A stretch of 64,000 nucleotides of DNA from Pikeienuella piscinae (GTDB lineage Bacteria > Pseudomonadota > Alphaproteobacteria > Rhodobacterales > Rhodobacteraceae): the NCBI RefSeq assembly GCF_011044155.1, contig NZ_CP049056.1, positions 186,001 to 250,000 of the forward strand. The letters are read 5' to 3'. The position numbers were made by a program, and so were the translations under genes. Below the pieces are notes generated by a model, which saw nothing but the letters and a program-made list of their open reading frames with translations, was not told the origin of the DNA and did no database searches. This document shows, piece by piece, positions 43,465-53,255 of the stretch; within the stretch, counting starts at the first letter, position 1, and each line of letters begins with the position of its first letter.

Positions 43465-45180
43465 TCACTTCGCCCGATGCCAGTCGGCGATGTTCCAGAG
43501 TTCGCTGTCCCAGTCGTTGATCTTCACGCCGGCGAGCGTGTTCGAGTGCGCAGAAGTGCCACCTCGATAGACGATCGGGAACATCACGTAGTCCTGCATC
43601 AGCATGTCGTTCATCTGCTTGGCGATCTTCGCCCGCTCGTCCAGCCCGGCGGTGTTGGCGAACTTCACCGCCAGCGCATCGTACTCCTTGTTGCACCAGC
43701 GGTTGATGTTTTCGCCCTGCCATTGGGTGGAGGGACGCGGAGCCTTGTCGCAGGTCCATGTGCCCATGTAGGCCTCGGGATCCACGCCGGAGAAGTTGTT
43801 CGTGTACATCTCCAGATCGGCGTAGAACTTCTGGAACGTGTCGGGCGAGCCGGGGTCGCCGCCGAAGAAGACGCTGGCGGAGACGTTGCGAAGCTCGGTC
43901 TCGACCCCGATCTCCGACCACCACTCCTTGATGATCGCCTGGAATTCCTGGCGCACGGCGTTGGTCGAGGTCTGGAAGAGGAAGGAAAGGCGCCTGCCGT
44001 CCTTCTCCCGTACGCCGTCGGCGCCGGGAACCCAGCCGGCGTCGTCGAGAAGTTTCTTCGCTTCGTCGAGGTTCTGGGTAAGGCAATCGTCATTGGCGCT
44101 GGAGGCGTAGATCTCCGGCCCGGGCAGCACGTTGCAGGTCGGTCTTCCAGTCTTGCCGTAGCCGATCTCCGTCAGGATCACCGGGTCGATCGCCTTGGAA
44201 AGCGCCTTTCGCACGGCGAATTCGGAAAGGATCGGATGCGGGTTGGAGCCGTCCTCCTTCCACACTGACCGCTCGTCCGGGCCGAGGGCGGGGTCGGGGT
44301 TGGTGAAATTGACATGGACCCGTTCGACCGAGGTCGCGAAGGCGACGACGACCTTGCCTTTGCCGGCGGCTTCCATCTCCGTGAGGACTTCTGGCGAAAT
44401 CTGCAGGTTCCAGGCGTAGTCGAATTCGCCGGTCTGAAGCACCGAACGGGCCGCCGATTCCGCGTCTCCGCCGCCTTTGAACAGGACCTTCGCGAAGGCC
44501 GGTTTGTCCGGGTCGCGATAATTCTCGTTCGCTTCGAGCGTGATCACGTCGTTGGCGCGGAATTCGGTAACCTTGAACGGGCCGGTGCCGATCGGGTTGA
44601 AGTTGGCTTCGGTGCATTCGGGCGCTTTCGCACCCGTGCAGTCGGCGAACTGCGCGGCCTGGATGATCGGCGATTCTGAACCGACCAGCGCCGTATAGGG
44701 GAAGGGCTTCGGTTCGGTGAAGCTGATCTTCAGCGTATGGTCGTCCAGCGCCTCCATCCCGGCCACGCCCTCGAAATAGGTCGTCTGGGCGCAGCCGCCC
44801 TCCGGATTGGTGCAATATTCGTAGGTGAAGATCGCATCAGCTGCGGTGAATGGTGTGCCGTCGGCCCAGAGAACGTCCTGCTTCAGCTTCCAGGTGATCG
44901 ATTTCAGGTCCTCGGAGACGCCGCCATTCTCCACGGTCGGAATTTCGGCGGCGAGGGCCGGCACGATATCCCCGGTGTCGGAAAAGCGCGCGAGCGGCTC
45001 GATCACCATCGAGGCGGCCTCGACCTCCTTGGTGCCGCCGGAGAGGTACGGGTTCATCGTCGACGGGGCTTGCCAGTAAATGATCTTCAGCTCCCCGTCG
45101 GCGCCTCGCTCGGCGAGGGCGGGGCCCGCGCAGAGCGCGAGCGCCGTTCCCGCAGCGAGCATGCGTTGCATTTTGGTCAT
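43465..45180 (-). CDS. Peptide ABC transporter substrate-binding protein (family 5, OppA/DppA-like)
   Basis: The 571-residue protein starts at the ATG at 45180 and has a Sec signal peptide of about 23 residues ending ALCAGPALA. The SBP_bac_5 domain includes WQAPSTMNPYLSGGTKEVEA, SDTGDIVPALAAEIPTVENG, DVLWADGTPFTAADAIFTYE, FNPIGTGPFKVTEFRANDVI and AVRKALSKAIDPVIL. It binds an oligopeptide or related solute in the periplasm. Several cysteine pairs (for example CTNPEGGC and CTGAKAPEC) suggest disulphides. It lies between the ATPase genes and the permease genes of one operon, an order seen in Rhodobacterales. Confidence 0.94.
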   Translation of the reverse strand: MTKMQRMLAAGTALALCAGPALAERGADGELKIIYWQAPSTMNPYLSGGTKEVEAASMVIEPLARFSDTGDIVPALAAEIPTVENGGVSEDLKSITWKLKQDVLWADGTPFTAADAIFTYEYCTNPEGGCAQTTYFEGVAGMEALDDHTLKISFTEPKPFPYTALVGSESPIIQAAQFADCTGAKAPECTEANFNPIGTGPFKVTEFRANDVITLEANENYRDPDKPAFAKVLFKGGGDAESAARSVLQTGEFDYAWNLQISPEVLTEMEAAGKGKVVVAFATSVERVHVNFTNPDPALGPDERSVWKEDGSNPHPILSEFAVRKALSKAIDPVILTEIGYGKTGRPTCNVLPGPEIYASSANDDCLTQNLDEAKKLLDDAGWVPGADGVREKDGRRLSFLFQTSTNAVRQEFQAIIKEWWSEIGVETELRNVSASVFFGGDPGSPDTFQKFYADLEMYTNNFSGVDPEAYMGTWTCDKAPRPSTQWQGENINRWCNKEYDALAVKFANTAGLDERAKIAKQMNDMLMQDYVMFPIVYRGGTSAHSNTLAGVKINDWDSELWNIADWHRAK

Positions 45181-45208
45181 TATTTCAGGCTCCCTTCCTA
45201 GTTGGTCG

Positions 45209-45286
45209 TCAGGCGCGCAACTCCGCCGGGCGGATGCTGCGATGAACGCGGGCGAGGCGCCGGCGCATGGCATGAGTGTTATTCAT
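45209..45286 (-). CDS. Putative 25-residue basic peptide ORF between oppF-like and oppA-like genes
   Basis: The ATG at 45286 overlaps the stop codon of the upstream ATPase gene (ATGA). The peptide starts [20 protein letters not shown], is strongly basic, and its stop is 28 bases before the binding-protein gene. Translational coupling makes expression plausible. It could be a real micro-protein or merely keep ribosomes on the mRNA between the two large genes. Confidence 0.35.
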   Translation of the reverse strand: MNNTHAMRRRLARVHRSIRPAELRA

Positions 45287-46290
45287 GGCGGGTCGGGCTC
45301 TCTTTCTTCGGCGTAGTGGCAGGCGACTCGCCGGCCATCCGCCAGCACGCGGAATTCTGGCTCCACCTCGGCGCAATGGGCCCGCGCGATCGGGCAGCGG
45401 GTGCGGAACCGGCAACCCGATGGCGGGTTCGCTGGCGAAGGTACGTCGCCGGTGAGCACGATCCGTTCGCGGCCGGTCTGCGCGACGGTCGGCACCGCTG
45501 AAAGCAGCGCCCTGGTGTAGGGATGGCGGGGCGAGTCATAAAGCAGGTCGCGCGATGCGAGTTCCACGACCTTGCCCAGGTACATCACAGCGACCCGGTC
45601 GGCGATGTGCCGGATCATTGAGAGATCATGGCTGATGAAGAGGTAGGTCAGTCCGAGTCGGTCCTGCAGATCCTCCAGAAGATTCACCACCTGCGCCTGG
45701 ATCGAGACGTCGAGCGCAGCGATCGGCTCGTCGCAGACGATGAATTTCGGCTCCAGCGCGAGCGCTCGCGCGATGCCGATGCGCTGGCGCTGACCGCCGG
45801 AGAACTCATGCGGATAACGATTGGCGAAATCGGGGTTCATGCCGACCTGATCGAGCAACTCGCGGACGCGGTCCTGGCGCTCCGCGCGACCGAGATCGCG
45901 CCGATGCTCGACCAGCGGCTCGGCGATGATGGAGCCGACCGTCATGCGCGGGTTGAGACAGGCCTGCGGGTCCTGAAAGATCATCTGCATGCCGGGGCGA
46001 AGCCGGCGAAGCGCGCCGCCTTCCAGTTTCGAGATATCCTCGCCGGCGATGCTGATCTGGCCCGCGGTCGGCGTGTACAGCCGGATGATCGCGCGGCCGG
46101 TGGTCGATTTCCCGCACCCCGACTCGCCGACAACGCCGAGCGTTTCGCCACTGCGGATGTCGAAGCTAACGTCGTCGACCGCTTTCACCACGCCGACCTG
46201 GCGACGGAATATTCCCTTGTAGATCGGAAAATGCATGGAGAGTCCGTTCACCCGGACGAGCGGCGCCTGATCTGTCGCGTCAAGCGGCAT
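45283..46290 (-). CDS. Peptide ABC transporter ATP-binding protein (OppF/DppF type)
   Basis: The 335-residue protein starts at the ATG at 46290, overlapping the upstream ATPase gene by 11 bases; an in-frame ATG at 46395 lies deep in that gene. Walker A is [14 protein letters not shown], the Q-loop is [17 protein letters not shown], the signature [15 protein letters not shown] and Walker [33 protein letters not shown] and an oligopeptide C-terminal motif with four cysteine-type positions ([14 protein letters not shown]) follow. The latter resembles the iron-sulphur-like motif found in DppD/F proteins. It forms the ATPase dimer with the preceding gene product. Confidence 0.95.
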   Translation of the reverse strand: MPLDATDQAPLVRVNGLSMHFPIYKGIFRRQVGVVKAVDDVSFDIRSGETLGVVGESGCGKSTTGRAIIRLYTPTAGQISIAGEDISKLEGGALRRLRPGMQMIFQDPQACLNPRMTVGSIIAEPLVEHRRDLGRAERQDRVRELLDQVGMNPDFANRYPHEFSGGQRQRIGIARALALEPKFIVCDEPIAALDVSIQAQVVNLLEDLQDRLGLTYLFISHDLSMIRHIADRVAVMYLGKVVELASRDLLYDSPRHPYTRALLSAVPTVAQTGRERIVLTGDVPSPANPPSGCRFRTRCPIARAHCAEVEPEFRVLADGRRVACHYAEEREPDPP

Positions 46291-47308
46291 CGCGGCCCGC
46301 CTCCCCGATCGTTTCCGGCGGCGTCCACCAGCAGGCGACGTCATGCCCGCGTCCGCGCGGCGCGATCGGCGGATTGGCCTTGAGACATTGGTCATGCATG
46401 TGCGCGCAACGCGGCGCGAACGGGCAGGAGGACGGCGTCGCGCGCAGGATCGGCGGTTGCCCGGCGATGGTCAGCAGGCGCTCCTTGCGGACGCCGGAGA
46501 TGTCCGGCAGCGTCTCCATCAGCGCGCGGGTATAGGGGTGCTGCGGACGGGCGAACAGCTCCGCCGTCGGCGCGTGCTCGACCACCTGTCCGCCATACAT
46601 CACCATCACCCGGTCGGCGATCCCGGCGACGACGCCGAGGTCATGCGTGATCCAGATGACTCCCATGCCAAGTTCAGTCCGGAGTTTCTGCACCAGGTCG
46701 ATGATCTGCGCCTGTATCGTCACGTCGAGCGCGGTCGTCGGCTCGTCCGCGATCAGCACTTTCGGATCGCAGGCGAGCGCGATGGCGATCATCACCCGCT
46801 GGCGCATGCCCCCGGAAAACTGGTGCGGATAGTCGTTCAGGCGCGCGGCGGCGGAAGGGATGCCAACAAGGTCGAGAAGCTCGGCCGCGCGCTTTCTGGC
46901 CGCGGCTTTCGAAAGCCGGAGATGTCCCCGGAGCGGCTCCATGAGCTGGAAGCCGACGGTGAACACGGGGTTGAGCGAGGTCATCGGGTCCTGAAATACG
47001 AATCCGATCTCGCCGCCGCGCAGCTGACGCAGCTCCGATGGCGACATCTTCCTGACGTCACGGCCCTGAAACAGCACCTCGCCGCCGATGATTTCCGCCG
47101 GCGGCGTCGGCAGGAGTCCCATCAGCGACATCATCGTCACCGACTTGCCGGAGCCGGACTCCCCCACGACGCCGAGCAGTTCCCCCTCTCGGATCGAGAA
47201 ACTGACATTGTTGACAGCGTGCACCGCGCCGTCACGGACGTGAAAGATCGTCTCCAATCCGGTCACGTCGAGGACCGGGGCTGTCCCGGTCTCGCCAATA
47301 TCTGTCAT
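46280..47308 (-). CDS. Peptide ABC transporter ATP-binding protein (OppD/DppD type)
   Basis: The 342-residue protein starts at the ATG at 47308 behind AGGGTGG; an ATG at 47362 is less likely. It has [20 protein letters not shown], Walker [20 protein letters not shown], the Q-loop [17 protein letters not shown], signature [16 protein letters not shown] and Walker [15 protein letters not shown]. The C-terminal oligo_HPY region has [14 protein letters not shown]. It is the first gene of the five-gene peptide operon OppD-OppF-OppA-OppB-OppC. The 104 bases upstream separate it from the LOG gene on the same strand. Confidence 0.95.
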   Translation of the reverse strand: MTDIGETGTAPVLDVTGLETIFHVRDGAVHAVNNVSFSIREGELLGVVGESGSGKSVTMMSLMGLLPTPPAEIIGGEVLFQGRDVRKMSPSELRQLRGGEIGFVFQDPMTSLNPVFTVGFQLMEPLRGHLRLSKAAARKRAAELLDLVGIPSAAARLNDYPHQFSGGMRQRVMIAIALACDPKVLIADEPTTALDVTIQAQIIDLVQKLRTELGMGVIWITHDLGVVAGIADRVMVMYGGQVVEHAPTAELFARPQHPYTRALMETLPDISGVRKERLLTIAGQPPILRATPSSCPFAPRCAHMHDQCLKANPPIAPRGRGHDVACWWTPPETIGEAGRDAA

Positions 47309-47412
47309 TCGCCACCCTGTCGGCGCGCCTTGTCGGCTTGTCTTGAAGAAACTCAACACCATCCGGCGCCGTGTCGCAAGCGCAGATACTTCGACGCGGC
47401 GACCGCCGCCGG

Positions 47413-48228
47413 TCAGACTTTGCCGCGCATCGCCCGCCAGGCCTCTTCCGCCGTTTCGACGAAACTGAACAGATCGAGATCCTCGTCGGAGATCGTGCCG
47501 GCCTCGGCCAGAGCCTCCCAGTTCACGATCTTTCGCCAGAATTTCCCACCGAACAACAGCACCGGCATCCGTTCCATCCGGTCGGTCTGGATCAGCGTCA
47601 GCGTCTCGAAGAGTTCGTCAAGCGTCCCGAAGCCGCCAGGAAAGACGGTGATGGCCTTCGCCCGCATCAGGAAATGCATTTTGCGGATCGCGAAATAGTG
47701 AAAATTGAAGCAGAGTTCGGGCGTCACATATTCGTTCGGGGCCTGCTCGTGCGGCAACACGATGCCAAGGCCGACCGAGCGGCCGCCAGCGTCCCTTGCG
47801 CCAAGATTCCCCGCCTCCATGACCCCCGGGCCGCCGCCGGTGACGATCACCAACTCGCCGCCGCCGCGCTTCAGGCTCTCTTCGGTCACCATCCGGGCGA
47901 AACTTCGCGCTTCTTCGTAGTAATGCGAGAGCGCTGCGAGCGTTGGCGTCCGCGCCCGGGCTTTCTCCGCCGGCGAAGGAATGCGGGCGCCGCCGAACAT
48001 CACCACGGTGGAGTTCACACCTTCGGCGCGCAGGAGGCTTTCCGGCTTCTCCAGCTCCAGTTGCAAACGCACGCCGCGCAGGGGGTCTGAACGCATGAAG
48101 TCGGGGTCGACGTAAGGCAGTCGATACGCCGGATGCGCGGTCTGCGGCGTGACAGGCACGCGGGCGGTATGGCTCAGATCCTCCTCGAGCTGGGTCAGGG
48201 CTGAACTGCGGTTGTCTGGCGTCGTCAC
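47413..48228 (-). CDS. LOG family protein (TIGR00730-type, long form)
   Basis: The 271-residue protein starts at a GTG at 48228; an ATG a few bases upstream is out of frame and soon stops. The LOG fold is marked by [32 protein letters not shown] and the catalytic motif [17 protein letters not shown]. Plant LOG and bacterial homologues release free cytokinin bases from nucleotides, or hydrolyse AMP and other nucleotides (PpnN-like). An N-terminal extension of about 75 residues is typical of the long proteobacterial form. It is divergent from dapD across 132 bases. Confidence 0.9.
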   Translation of the reverse strand: MTTPDNRSSALTQLEEDLSHTARVPVTPQTAHPAYRLPYVDPDFMRSDPLRGVRLQLELEKPESLLRAEGVNSTVVMFGGARIPSPAEKARARTPTLAALSHYYEEARSFARMVTEESLKRGGGELVIVTGGGPGVMEAGNLGARDAGGRSVGLGIVLPHEQAPNEYVTPELCFNFHYFAIRKMHFLMRAKAITVFPGGFGTLDELFETLTLIQTDRMERMPVLLFGGKFWRKIVNWEALAEAGTISDEDLDLFSFVETAEEAWRAMRGKV

Positions 48229-48360
48229 GGTGTCATGCCCCTTGAAGGCCCATTTTGCTGCCCCGGGGCGGCGTCGATTGCGCGGGGCTCGACGCCATCG
48301 TATAGGCTCGCCCTGACCGGGAACAGACCCCCCCGCCGACAGTCGCAAAGGAGCGCCCCG

Positions 48361-49188
48361 ATGAGCAACGCCGCGTTGGAGAAAGCGATCGAGACCGCAT
48401 GGGAGGAGCGCGATGCGATCACCCCCGCGACGACCGGCGAGATACGCGAAGCGGTCGAGGCCGCGTTGGACGCGATGGAGGAAGGCGCGCTCCGCGTCGC
48501 CGAGCGGGGCGCGGATGGTGTCTGGAAAGTGAACCAGTGGGCGAAAAAGGCGGTGCTGCTTTCCTTTCGGCTCAACGACATGGCGCCGATCGCAGGCGGC
48601 CCCGGCGACGCGACGTGGTGGGACAAAGTGCCCTCCAAGTTCGACGGCTGGGGAGAGAACCAGTGGCGCGCGGCGGGCTTTCGCGCGGTGCCGAACTGCA
48701 TCGTCAGGCGTTCCGCCTATATCGCGAAAGGGGTCGTGCTGATGCCCTCCTTCGTCAATCTCGGGGCCCATGTGGGCGAGGGGACGATGGTGGACACATG
48801 GGCCACGGTCGGCTCATGCGCCCAGATCGGCAGGAACGTGCACCTTTCCGGCGGCGTCGGCATCGGCGGCGTTCTGGAGCCAATGCAGGCTGGCCCGACG
48901 ATCATCGAGGACGACTGCTTCATCGGCGCGCGTTCCGAAGTGGTCGAAGGCTGTATCGTTCGCGAGGGCTCGGTCCTCGGCATGGGGGTCTATATCGGCC
49001 AGTCGACCAAGATCGTCGACCGGGAGACTGGCGAGGTCATGTATGGCGAGGTGCCGGCCGGCTCCGTCGTCGTCTCAGGCTCGCTGCCTTCGAAGAACGG
49101 CGTAAGCCTTTACTGCGCGGTGATCGTCAAGCGGGTTGACGCGCAAACCCGCGCCAAGACGTCTGTCAACGAACTCTTGCGCGACTGA
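48361..49188 (+). CDS. dapD: 2,3,4,5-tetrahydropyridine-2,6-dicarboxylate N-succinyltransferase
   Basis: The 275-residue protein begins [20 protein letters not shown] after AAAGGAGC. The helical N-terminal domain leads to a left-handed beta helix of hexapeptide repeats: [65 protein letters not shown] and [15 protein letters not shown]. Active-site residues lie in [21 protein letters not shown]-like blocks. It transfers succinyl from succinyl-CoA in the DAP route to lysine and peptidoglycan. It is monocistronic here; dapE is not adjacent to the right, where an accessory region starts. Confidence 0.97.
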   Translation: MSNAALEKAIETAWEERDAITPATTGEIREAVEAALDAMEEGALRVAERGADGVWKVNQWAKKAVLLSFRLNDMAPIAGGPGDATWWDKVPSKFDGWGENQWRAAGFRAVPNCIVRRSAYIAKGVVLMPSFVNLGAHVGEGTMVDTWATVGSCAQIGRNVHLSGGVGIGGVLEPMQAGPTIIEDDCFIGARSEVVEGCIVREGSVLGMGVYIGQSTKIVDRETGEVMYGEVPAGSVVVSGSLPSKNGVSLYCAVIVKRVDAQTRAKTSVNELLRD

Positions 49189-50083
49189 ATATCGACAATC
49201 TCGGCAACGGCGGGCGAACGGGCGAGACCACGGCGATCGCCGTCAGCCTGCTCGCCGGCCGAGGTGGTCGATCCGGAGCCGCCGGATGAGTCACCGCCCG
49301 GCAATCATCTGTTTGCGGGGTGCTGCGGCGTTGCGAATAGCTGTCGCCAAAGAATTCCTCCCGGCCCGCGCTCTTGCGACCGTTGCGGCCCTGCGTCCCG
49401 CGCGGGAAAACGCGCCGGGGTCATTCTAGCTGGCGGTTTCCGGCGTAGCGAGAACCCATCTTGCGGGTGATGTGTAGTGGCTGGAGGTTCTGGATTAGAA
49501 GTAGGGCCGACGGAGCAAGGGTCCGCTCGGCCAAGGCGCAGCCATTCCCGATGTTACGCAGACTCAATACGTCAGAGACGACGACAGCCGCACTTAGTGA
49601 GCAGACCGAGAACACGGCTGAACACTTCAAGGCGTATTCCGTCACTCGATCTTCGGCTGACGATCGTTTTCCGCCGGTGATCGGATCCAGCTTGCGGAGC
49701 AAGCCCGCCAACCGCCCCGGAATTTCTGGTCACGACGATCATCCAAGCGGCGGTCCTTGGGCGAAAGTCATCCGGACGGATTGGCAAGTCATCGAGGTGA
49801 AGAAGGAACGCCTCGACGGCCCGCAGAGAGGCGTGTGGTTTGGGCGCGCCAAGAGACAATTGGCGGCTGGCTTCCTCTGCTCTTCGCTACGTCTGCGCGC
49901 GAGTCCTGACCAACCCGGTCAGGGCGCGCCCCTGTCGACGATAGAATCTTCAGACCTCAGGTTGCAGCGCCAGATGCCTCCGCAGCGCCTTGTGGATCGC
50001 CTCGCCATCATTATCCCCATACCCCGCTCGCGTCAGCGGGAACGAGTATGTTACATCGTTTCAGCAAGGCGTGACGAATTCGG
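49189..50083. other. Gene-poor stretch between dapD and the IclR gene
   Basis: These 895 bases hold no recognisable intact gene. The longest frames have random-looking composition. Short exceptions are a minus-strand tail of about 30 codons ending at 49950 (AGYGDNDGEAIHKALRRHL then stop), which reads like the C-terminus of a lost enzyme I cannot name, and a small inverted repeat at 50023-50040. A mixed composition and a few AT-rich patches (49570-49660) suggest decayed DNA. The IclR promoter is probably in the last 100 bases. Confidence 0.5.
50023..50040. repeat. Short inverted repeat upstream of the IclR gene
   Basis: CCCGCT (50023-50028) and AGCGGG (50035-50040) form a perfect six-base inverted repeat around CGCGTC, 44 bases before the IclR start. 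It could be an operator or a stem-loop in the leader. It also looks like the palindromic core of a type I CRISPR repeat, but it occurs once only. Confidence 0.35.
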
Positions 50084-50923
50084 ATGGATGCAAGGTTGTC
50101 GAAGAACTCAAACGTGGTGACGGCGATCCAGCGCGAAACGGGAGCTGCGCGTTCTTCACTCAAGAGTGGCCTCGATGTCCTGCAGCTGTTGAGCCAGCGC
50201 CAAGATCTGACACTCACGGAAATATCGATTGCGCTGGGCAAATCCAAATCGGGCATGCACTCGATTTTGAACACGCTGCGGGAGCGCAGTTTCATCGAGA
50301 GGATCTCCAGCGGCGAATACCGCCTCGGCCCGCGCGCCTGGGAACTTGGCCGCGCGAGTTATTCGTTCGAGATCGACGAACTGGCCCGGCCGTTTCTCGC
50401 GCGGCTTGAGGAGCGAACAAGCGAAGGCGTGATCCACGGCGTGCTGGATGGTTTCGATGTGCTCTATCTCAGCATATTGCCGGGCAAGCAGGCCGTTCGG
50501 CTGAACGTGGAGGTGGCCGAGCGAATTCCGGCCAACATGACGTCAACGGGCATCTGCCTGCTTGCGGCGCTGCCGGACGAGGAGATCAGCAGACTGCTGC
50601 CCGAGATGTTCGAAAAGAGCACCGAGTTCAGCGTCTCCAACCCGAAGGCGCTGTGGCGGGAGATCGAGGCGGCCCGCGTCAAGGGGTACTCCATCATGAA
50701 ACGGGGCTGGCACGTCGACGTAGGCGGCATGGCGAAGTGCGTGATGGACGAGCACGGCAAGGCCGTCTCGGCGATCTGCGTTTCGGCGCCACTCTATCGC
50801 GTCGACCAGAACTGGTATGACACTGTTCTCAAAGAGATCGAGTTCGCCGTTCGTTGCATCGAGGACCGCATGAACGACGGACGTCGCGACCGTGCGTCCG
50901 GCGGCTTCGGGCACAGGCGCTGA
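50084..50923 (+). CDS. IclR family transcriptional regulator
   Basis: The 279-residue protein has an N-terminal winged helix-turn-helix: SLKSGLDVLQLLSQRQ, LTLTEISIALGKSKSGMHSI, LNTLRERSFIERISSGEYRL (about residues 25-85). The IclR effector domain follows, with ELARPFLARLEERTSEGVIHG, VAERIPANMTSTGICLLAAL, VKGYSIMKRGWHVDVGGMAKC and AVSAICVSAPLYRV. IclR proteins regulate catabolic genes in response to carboxylic or aromatic acids. It is convergent with a TRAP transporter permease gene, 21 bases apart, and is a candidate regulator of it. The start codon lacks a strong ribosome binding site; a later GTG is possible. Confidence 0.9.
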   Translation: MDARLSKNSNVVTAIQRETGAARSSLKSGLDVLQLLSQRQDLTLTEISIALGKSKSGMHSILNTLRERSFIERISSGEYRLGPRAWELGRASYSFEIDELARPFLARLEERTSEGVIHGVLDGFDVLYLSILPGKQAVRLNVEVAERIPANMTSTGICLLAALPDEEISRLLPEMFEKSTEFSVSNPKALWREIEAARVKGYSIMKRGWHVDVGGMAKCVMDEHGKAVSAICVSAPLYRVDQNWYDTVLKEIEFAVRCIEDRMNDGRRDRASGGFGHRR

Positions 50924-50944
50924 ACCTCGCCGATCCGCGCCCGC

Positions 50945-52237
50945 TCACCTAGACAACAGCTCCGGCAGCCCGACGCTTAGGATCGGGAACAGGATCAGGA
51001 TCAGCACGACCGCGCACAGCAAGGCGATAAAGGGAAGCACCGCAAGCGAGATCGCTTCAAGGGATACCTTGGCGATAGGCGCCGCCACGAACAGATTGGC
51101 GCCCAGCGGTGGAGTCAGGAAGCCGATCTCCGAGGTGATGACCAGCAAGATGCCGAACAGGATCGGATCGATGCCGACCGACACGCAGACCGGCAGCAGG
51201 ATCGGCGTCAGCAGCACGATTGTCGCGAGCGTCTCCATGAATGTGCCGATGATGATCAGTCCGACGGCGATGATGATCATCACCACATAGACGTTGTCGG
51301 TATGCGAAAGGACGGCCTCCGACAGCATCTGCGGGATCTGGTACTGCGTCAGCAGCCGGCCGAAGGCGCCGGCCACGCCAACGATGATCGTCACGGTTCC
51401 ACCGACCATGACCGACTTTACAAAGGCATCGACGAACTTCCTGAAGTTCAGTTCGCGGTACATGAAGAAGCCGACGACGAGCGCGTAATTGACCGCGATG
51501 ATCGAGGCCTCGGTCGGTGTGAAAACGCCGCCGTAGATGCCGCCGAGCACGATGACCGGCGCCATCAGCGCCCAGCATCCGTTCCAGAACGCCCGTGCGA
51601 TCTCGCGCGAGGAGGCCCGCTCGGTCCGCGCGGTATAGCCGTATCGACGGCATATCCACCAACTCGCGACGATCAGCACGAGGCGGGTCAACAATCCCGG
51701 CGCAACGCCGGCAATGAACATCTGTGTGACGGAAACATTGCCTACCACGGCGTAGATGATCATCGGCGTACTGGGCGGGATCATGATGCCGAGCGTGCCG
51801 CCGGTCGATGCTACGGCGCCTGCGAAGGGCGCCGGATAGCCACTTCGGATCATTGCCGGGATCATGATAGTGCCGATGGCCGCGACCGTGGCCGGCCCGG
51901 CACCCGACATTGCGGCGAAAAACATGCAGGAGACGATCGTCACCGCCGCGAACCCGCCAGTGACATGGCCAACCAGCGCCGACGCCATATCGGTCAGTTT
52001 GCATGAGACCCCACCGTATTCCATCAGATATCCGACAAGCACGAAGAACGGCACCGCTATCAGTGGAAACTGGTCAGTGGCGTGGTAGATCGTCTGCGGC
52101 AGGAACACTCCGGGAATGCCGGCGGCCAGGATCAGGCAGAGCGCGGCCGCGCCCAGCGCATGCGCGATCGGCACGCCGAGCGGGATCAGCAGTGTGAAAA
52201 CACCGAAGAGGATGAGGGAAACCTGCACTGGATCCAT
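50945..52237 (-). CDS. TRAP transporter large permease (DctM type); small permease and binding protein missing
   Basis: The 430-residue membrane protein has about 12 hydrophobic segments and DctM family blocks: GVPIAHALGAAALCLILAAG, FPLIAVPFFVLVGYLMEYGG, AAMSGAGPATVAAIGTIMIPAM, GTLGIMIPPSTPMIIYAVVG, VFTPTEASIIAVNYALVVG, MIIIAVGLIIIGTFMETLAT and SEIGFLTPPLGANLFVAAPI. TRAP systems import organic acids with sodium and a periplasmic receptor. The expected DctQ and DctP genes are not upstream: an IS element starts 88 bases before the ATG. A 23-codon open tail ending LRIALRRLGWATD just before the GAGGGG ribosome binding site may be the last piece of DctQ. Confidence 0.92.
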   Translation of the reverse strand: MDPVQVSLILFGVFTLLIPLGVPIAHALGAAALCLILAAGIPGVFLPQTIYHATDQFPLIAVPFFVLVGYLMEYGGVSCKLTDMASALVGHVTGGFAAVTIVSCMFFAAMSGAGPATVAAIGTIMIPAMIRSGYPAPFAGAVASTGGTLGIMIPPSTPMIIYAVVGNVSVTQMFIAGVAPGLLTRLVLIVASWWICRRYGYTARTERASSREIARAFWNGCWALMAPVIVLGGIYGGVFTPTEASIIAVNYALVVGFFMYRELNFRKFVDAFVKSVMVGGTVTIIVGVAGAFGRLLTQYQIPQMLSEAVLSHTDNVYVVMIIIAVGLIIIGTFMETLATIVLLTPILLPVCVSVGIDPILFGILLVITSEIGFLTPPLGANLFVAAPIAKVSLEAISLAVLPFIALLCAVVLILILFPILSVGLPELLSR

Positions 52238-52324
52238 GGCGTATTCCCCTCAATCCGTCGCCCAGCCCAGTCTTCGCAGTGCGATCCGCAGCCCCCTGAA
52301 GCGCGATGCTGACGGGCACGCTTA

Positions 52325-53255
52325 GAGCCTGGCTCGAAACTCGGTCAAACATAACAATACCTTGCGAGGCGTCTGGTGAGCAGTCGGATATGCGCGACGT
52401 TCGCCCACGCCTCGGACGAGGCGATGGATCGCTCCCAGTCCTTGGCGAGACGGCGGCATCTTCCAAGCCATGCGAAGGTGCGCTCGACAACCCATCGCCT
52501 TGGAATGATCTCGAACCCTTCGGCGCGATCAGATCGCTTGATGATCTCGATGCGCCAGTCGCCGAACCCGGTCAGGGCGCGGCGCAGTTTCTTCCCGGCA
52601 TAGCCGCCGTCTGCGAAGACGTGGCGCAGCCACGGTCAGCGTCTGCGGATGGACGCCAGCACGAGCGGGGCGCCGTCGCGGTCCTGCACGCCGGCGCCGT
52701 GAACGACCAGGCCAACCATCAGCCCAATCGTATCGACCACCATGTGGCGCTTGCGGCCCCTGATCTTTTTCCCAGCGTCGTAGCCGCAAACCCCTCCCGC
52801 CTCTGTGGTTTTCACGCTCTGACTGTCGATCACGCCTGCGGTCGGAGACGCCTCGCGCCCCTCCAGCTCCCGTGACACCATCACCAGCGCATTGTTGAGT
52901 GCGGGCCAGAAGCCTTCGTCCCGCCAGCGGTAGAAGTAACGCTGCACGGTCGAAACAGGCGGAAACTCCGTCGGTAGATAGCGCCAAGGGCAGCCGGTCG
53001 AGGCGATGTAAAGGATCGCGTTCATCACCTCCCGCAGATCGGTCGTGCGCGGGCGGCCCAGACCGCGTCGATCAGGCATGTAGGCGGCGATCACCTCCCA
53101 TTCCCGATCCGTCAGGTCGCTTGCATAGCGCGCTGACCGTCGCGCATATTCCGCGCGGGCGATATCATCCCAGGGCATCGGGCCTCCGTCAGTCGTTGCA
53201 AACCGACGTGAATCACAACCCTCTGATATCGCTCAACTCATTTCGGGGCGGGCTC
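52325..53255 (-). mobile_element. IS5-family insertion sequence, 931 bp, IS1031-group-like
   Basis: The ends form imperfect terminal inverted repeats: GAGCCTGGCTCGAAACTCGG at 52325 onward and, read inward on the other strand from 53255, GAGCCCGCCCCGAAATGAGT, agreeing at about 14 of 21 positions. TTA stands on both sides (52322-52324 and 53256-53258), a 3-base target duplication that fits the TNA target of the IS1031 group. Length near 930 bases also fits that group. It carries one transposase frame on the minus strand, interrupted by a stop. The element separates a truncated TRAP operon from a truncated Panacea gene. Confidence 0.85.
52345..53178 (-). pseudogene. IS5-family transposase, interrupted by an in-frame stop codon
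   Basis: From the ATG at 53178 the frame reads SDLTDREWEVIAAYMPDRRG, LREVMNAILYIASTGCPWRY and LPTEFPPVSTVQRYFYRWRD (the N-terminal DUF4096-type domain), then GVIDSQSVKTTEAGG with the first catalytic Asp. A TGA at 52636-52638 follows LASIRRR. The same frame then continues without a shift: PWLRHVFADGGYAGKKLRRA (second Asp), RWVVERTFAWLGRCRRL (catalytic Glu) and ends at 52345. Total would be 277 codons. A single base change, for example TGG to TGA, explains the stop, which removes two of the three DDE residues, so the copy is probably inactive unless read-through occurs. Confidence 0.85.

Noticed and set aside
50020-50045. Palindrome resembling the core of a type I CRISPR repeat
   Set aside because: Only one copy; no repeat-spacer array and no cas genes in the window.
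49461-50120. 219-codon plus-strand frame between dapD and the IclR gene
   Set aside because: Residue composition looks random, no motif, and it runs into the IclR start in another frame.
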